Below, one piece after another: positions 61,411-62,673 of a DNA stretch of 62,673 nucleotides (positions within the stretch are counted from its first letter, which is position 1; every line of letters begins with the position of its first letter). The notes beneath the pieces were generated by a model that was given only the letters and a program-made list of their open reading frames with translations, was not told the DNA's origin and did no database searches. Both the position numbers and the translations under genes were made by a program. This DNA is from Hyphomicrobiales bacterium (GTDB lineage Bacteria; Pseudomonadota; Alphaproteobacteria; Rhizobiales; Rhizobiaceae), in NCBI GenBank assembly GCA_900467745.1, contig UBQW01000067.1:1-62673 (forward strand), in the 5' to 3' direction.

Positions 61411-62451
61411 TTAGAACGAGGCGACGTCGATCACAGCCTTGGCAAACGCCTCGGGTGCTTCCTGCGGCAGATTGTGCCCGATGCCACCGGTTACGTTGCG
61501 ATGCTCGTAATGGCCGGAGAACTTGGCCTTATAGGCGGACGGGTCGGGATGAGGTGCGCCATTGGCGTCACCTTCCATGGTGATAGCAGGCACGGTGATG
61601 ACGGGCCCCATGGCCAGCTTCTTTTCATAGGCATCATACTTCGCTTCGCCTTCGACGATGCCGAGACGCCAGCGATAGTTATGGATGGTAATGTCGACGT
61701 GGTCGGGATTGTCGAATGCGGGAGCCGAACGGTCGAAGGTCGCGTCGTCGAACTTCCAGGTGGGGGACGCAGTTTGCCAGATCAGCCGCGCGAAATCGCG
61801 GGTATTGGCCGCATAGCCGGCGCGGCCACGCTCGGTGGCGAAATAAAACTGATACCACCAGGCAAGTTCGGCCTTGGGCGCGAGCGGCTTTTTGTTGATC
61901 TCCTGACTGCCGATCAGATAGCCGCTCACCGAAACCAGCGCCTTGCAACGCTCCGGCCAGAGGACTGCCATGATGTCGGCGGTACGCGCGCCCCAATCGT
62001 AGCCTGCCACAATCGCGCTCTCGATCTTGAGCGCATCCATCAGCGCGATCATGTCTGCTGCAAGCGCGGACTGCTGGCCGTTACGTGGCGTATCCTTGGA
62101 GAGGAATGTGGTGGTGCCGTAGCCGCGAAGGTAAGGGACGATGACGCGGTATCCAGCCTTGGCGAGGATCGGCGCGACGTCGACATAGCTGTAGATATCG
62201 TAAGGCCAGCCATGCAGGAGCAGAACGGCCGGACCGTTTGCCGGGCCGGCCTCGGCGTAGCCGATATCAAGCACACCTGCGTTGATCTGCTTCAGCGCTT
62301 CGAACGACTGGTGCCCACCAACCTTCTTTGCGGACGAGGTGGCCGCGGTCTGCGCGTTTGCCAGCGTTGTGGCGCCGAATTCGACGGCGGCGACGGTCAT
62401 TGCGGCGATGCCGAAGAAGCGGCGGCGATCGAGGTTGATTAAATTGGTCAT
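61411..62451 (-). CDS. Tat-exported alpha/beta hydrolase, epoxide-hydrolase/dehalogenase-like
   Basis: 346 residues with a twin-arginine signal (DRRRFFGIAAMTVAAVEFGA, cleaved near ANAQ). The mature part is an alpha/beta hydrolase: oxyanion motif LLHGWPYDIYSY (HGWP at 80-83), VIVPYLRGYGTT, nucleophile Asp152 in GYDWGARTADI, and catalytic His326 in GGIGHNLPQEAPEAF. Asp as nucleophile and the HGxP motif point to epoxide hydrolase or haloalkane dehalogenase chemistry. The two-component genes follow on the same strand. Natural substrate unknown. It lies last in the window; 222 bases upstream hold only its promoter. Confidence 0.9.
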   Translation of the reverse strand: MTNLINLDRRRFFGIAAMTVAAVEFGATTLANAQTAATSSAKKVGGHQSFEALKQINAGVLDIGYAEAGPANGPAVLLLHGWPYDIYSYVDVAPILAKAGYRVIVPYLRGYGTTTFLSKDTPRNGQQSALAADMIALMDALKIESAIVAGYDWGARTADIMAVLWPERCKALVSVSGYLIGSQEINKKPLAPKAELAWWYQFYFATERGRAGYAANTRDFARLIWQTASPTWKFDDATFDRSAPAFDNPDHVDITIHNYRWRLGIVEGEAKYDAYEKKLAMGPVITVPAITMEGDANGAPHPDPSAYKAKFSGHYEHRNVTGGIGHNLPQEAPEAFAKAVIDVASF

Positions 62452-62673
62452 GGATCTCTCTCCTGTCCCTGCTGACTATGCTCACGATAAAGCCGGCGCC
62501 GTGTATCCCCGATGTGTCGCCAGCGGACCGTTATTGAATGCGACTGTAGCGGCGGCCCGTCTGGATACATTAAGATACAATCGCCAAGCCCTTCCGCCGC
62601 CGATTGTTTCGCTCTGTAGCTCGGCCCGCGATCGCTACAGTTAGACACACTTCTCCTAGCACTACTTTGGCAC

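Noticed and set aside
1..62673. CRISPR arrays, tRNA or rRNA genes, intact insertion sequences
   Set aside because: No regularly spaced direct repeats, no cloverleaf-like sequences and no transposase motifs were found on reading both strands.

Overview
This 62.7 kb window looks like an accessory or metabolic region from a Rhizobiales-type alphaproteobacterium (Rhizobium, Ensifer, Agrobacterium or a relative). That assignment is an inference. It rests on high GC with strong GC3 in most genes, dense operons with ATGA/GTGA overlaps, many peptide-type ABC transporters and solute regulators, HutC/GntR, GcvA-type LysR and FixJ-type regulators, a DUF2218-siderophore-interacting-protein fusion, and a tripartite tricarboxylate (TctABC) transporter. 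I see no rRNA, tRNA, CRISPR array or intact insertion sequence.

Layout. (1) 1-5.4 kb, less GC-rich: the edge of a minus-strand gene, a DctB/FixL-like kinase and FixJ-like regulator, a secreted GlcG/HbpS protein, an OpgC-type membrane acyltransferase, and a frameshifted acyltransferase remnant. (2) 5.4-8.5 kb: an arginase-fold hydrolase, a SAM methyltransferase divergent from a GcvA-like LysR regulator, and a small HTH protein. (3) 8.6-18.2 kb: a minus-strand catabolic operon (M20 amidohydrolase, peptide-type ABC transporter, a second M20 protein, an M24/creatinase-fold protein) divergent from a HutC-type GntR regulator. Two of its peptidase-fold proteins have lost most canonical metal ligands. 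(4) 18.4-26.8 kb: a siderophore module of AraC regulator, TonB-dependent receptor, FecBCDE-type ABC importer and DUF2218-SIP reductase, closed by a bidirectional terminator shared with acnB. (5) 26.9-32.3 kb: aconitase B, an ArsR regulator, an inositol monophosphatase-family protein and a TetR regulator.

(6) 32.3-56.3 kb is the most interesting part: a large carboxylate and organosulfur module. It holds a CapA-like protein divergent from a D-2-hydroxyacid dehydrogenase across a perfect 16-bp palindrome, TctBAC uptake, a kappa-GST/HCCA-isomerase-like protein, a GlcD-like FAD dehydrogenase, a BisC-type molybdoenzyme, a peptide-type ABC importer, two luciferase-like flavin monooxygenases (one SsuD-like), two acyl-CoA-dehydrogenase-fold flavoproteins of the sulfur-acquisition (SfnB/DszC) kind, an MsuE-like FMN reductase, a second D-2-hydroxyacid dehydrogenase and an FAD/NAD(P)-binding protein. 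Three promoter regions inside it carry the same dyad-like element, TCTA-N8-ATAGAAA. One is followed by a possible 21-codon leader peptide and a hairpin. I propose a co-regulated system that imports and desulfurises a thioether, sulfoxide or sulfonate carrying a 2-hydroxy-acid.

(7) 56.4-62.5 kb: an ABM monooxygenase and SDR divergent from a LysR regulator, an Ohr/OsmC peroxidase, an EnvZ/OmpR-like two-component system, and a Tat-exported epoxide-hydrolase-like alpha/beta hydrolase.
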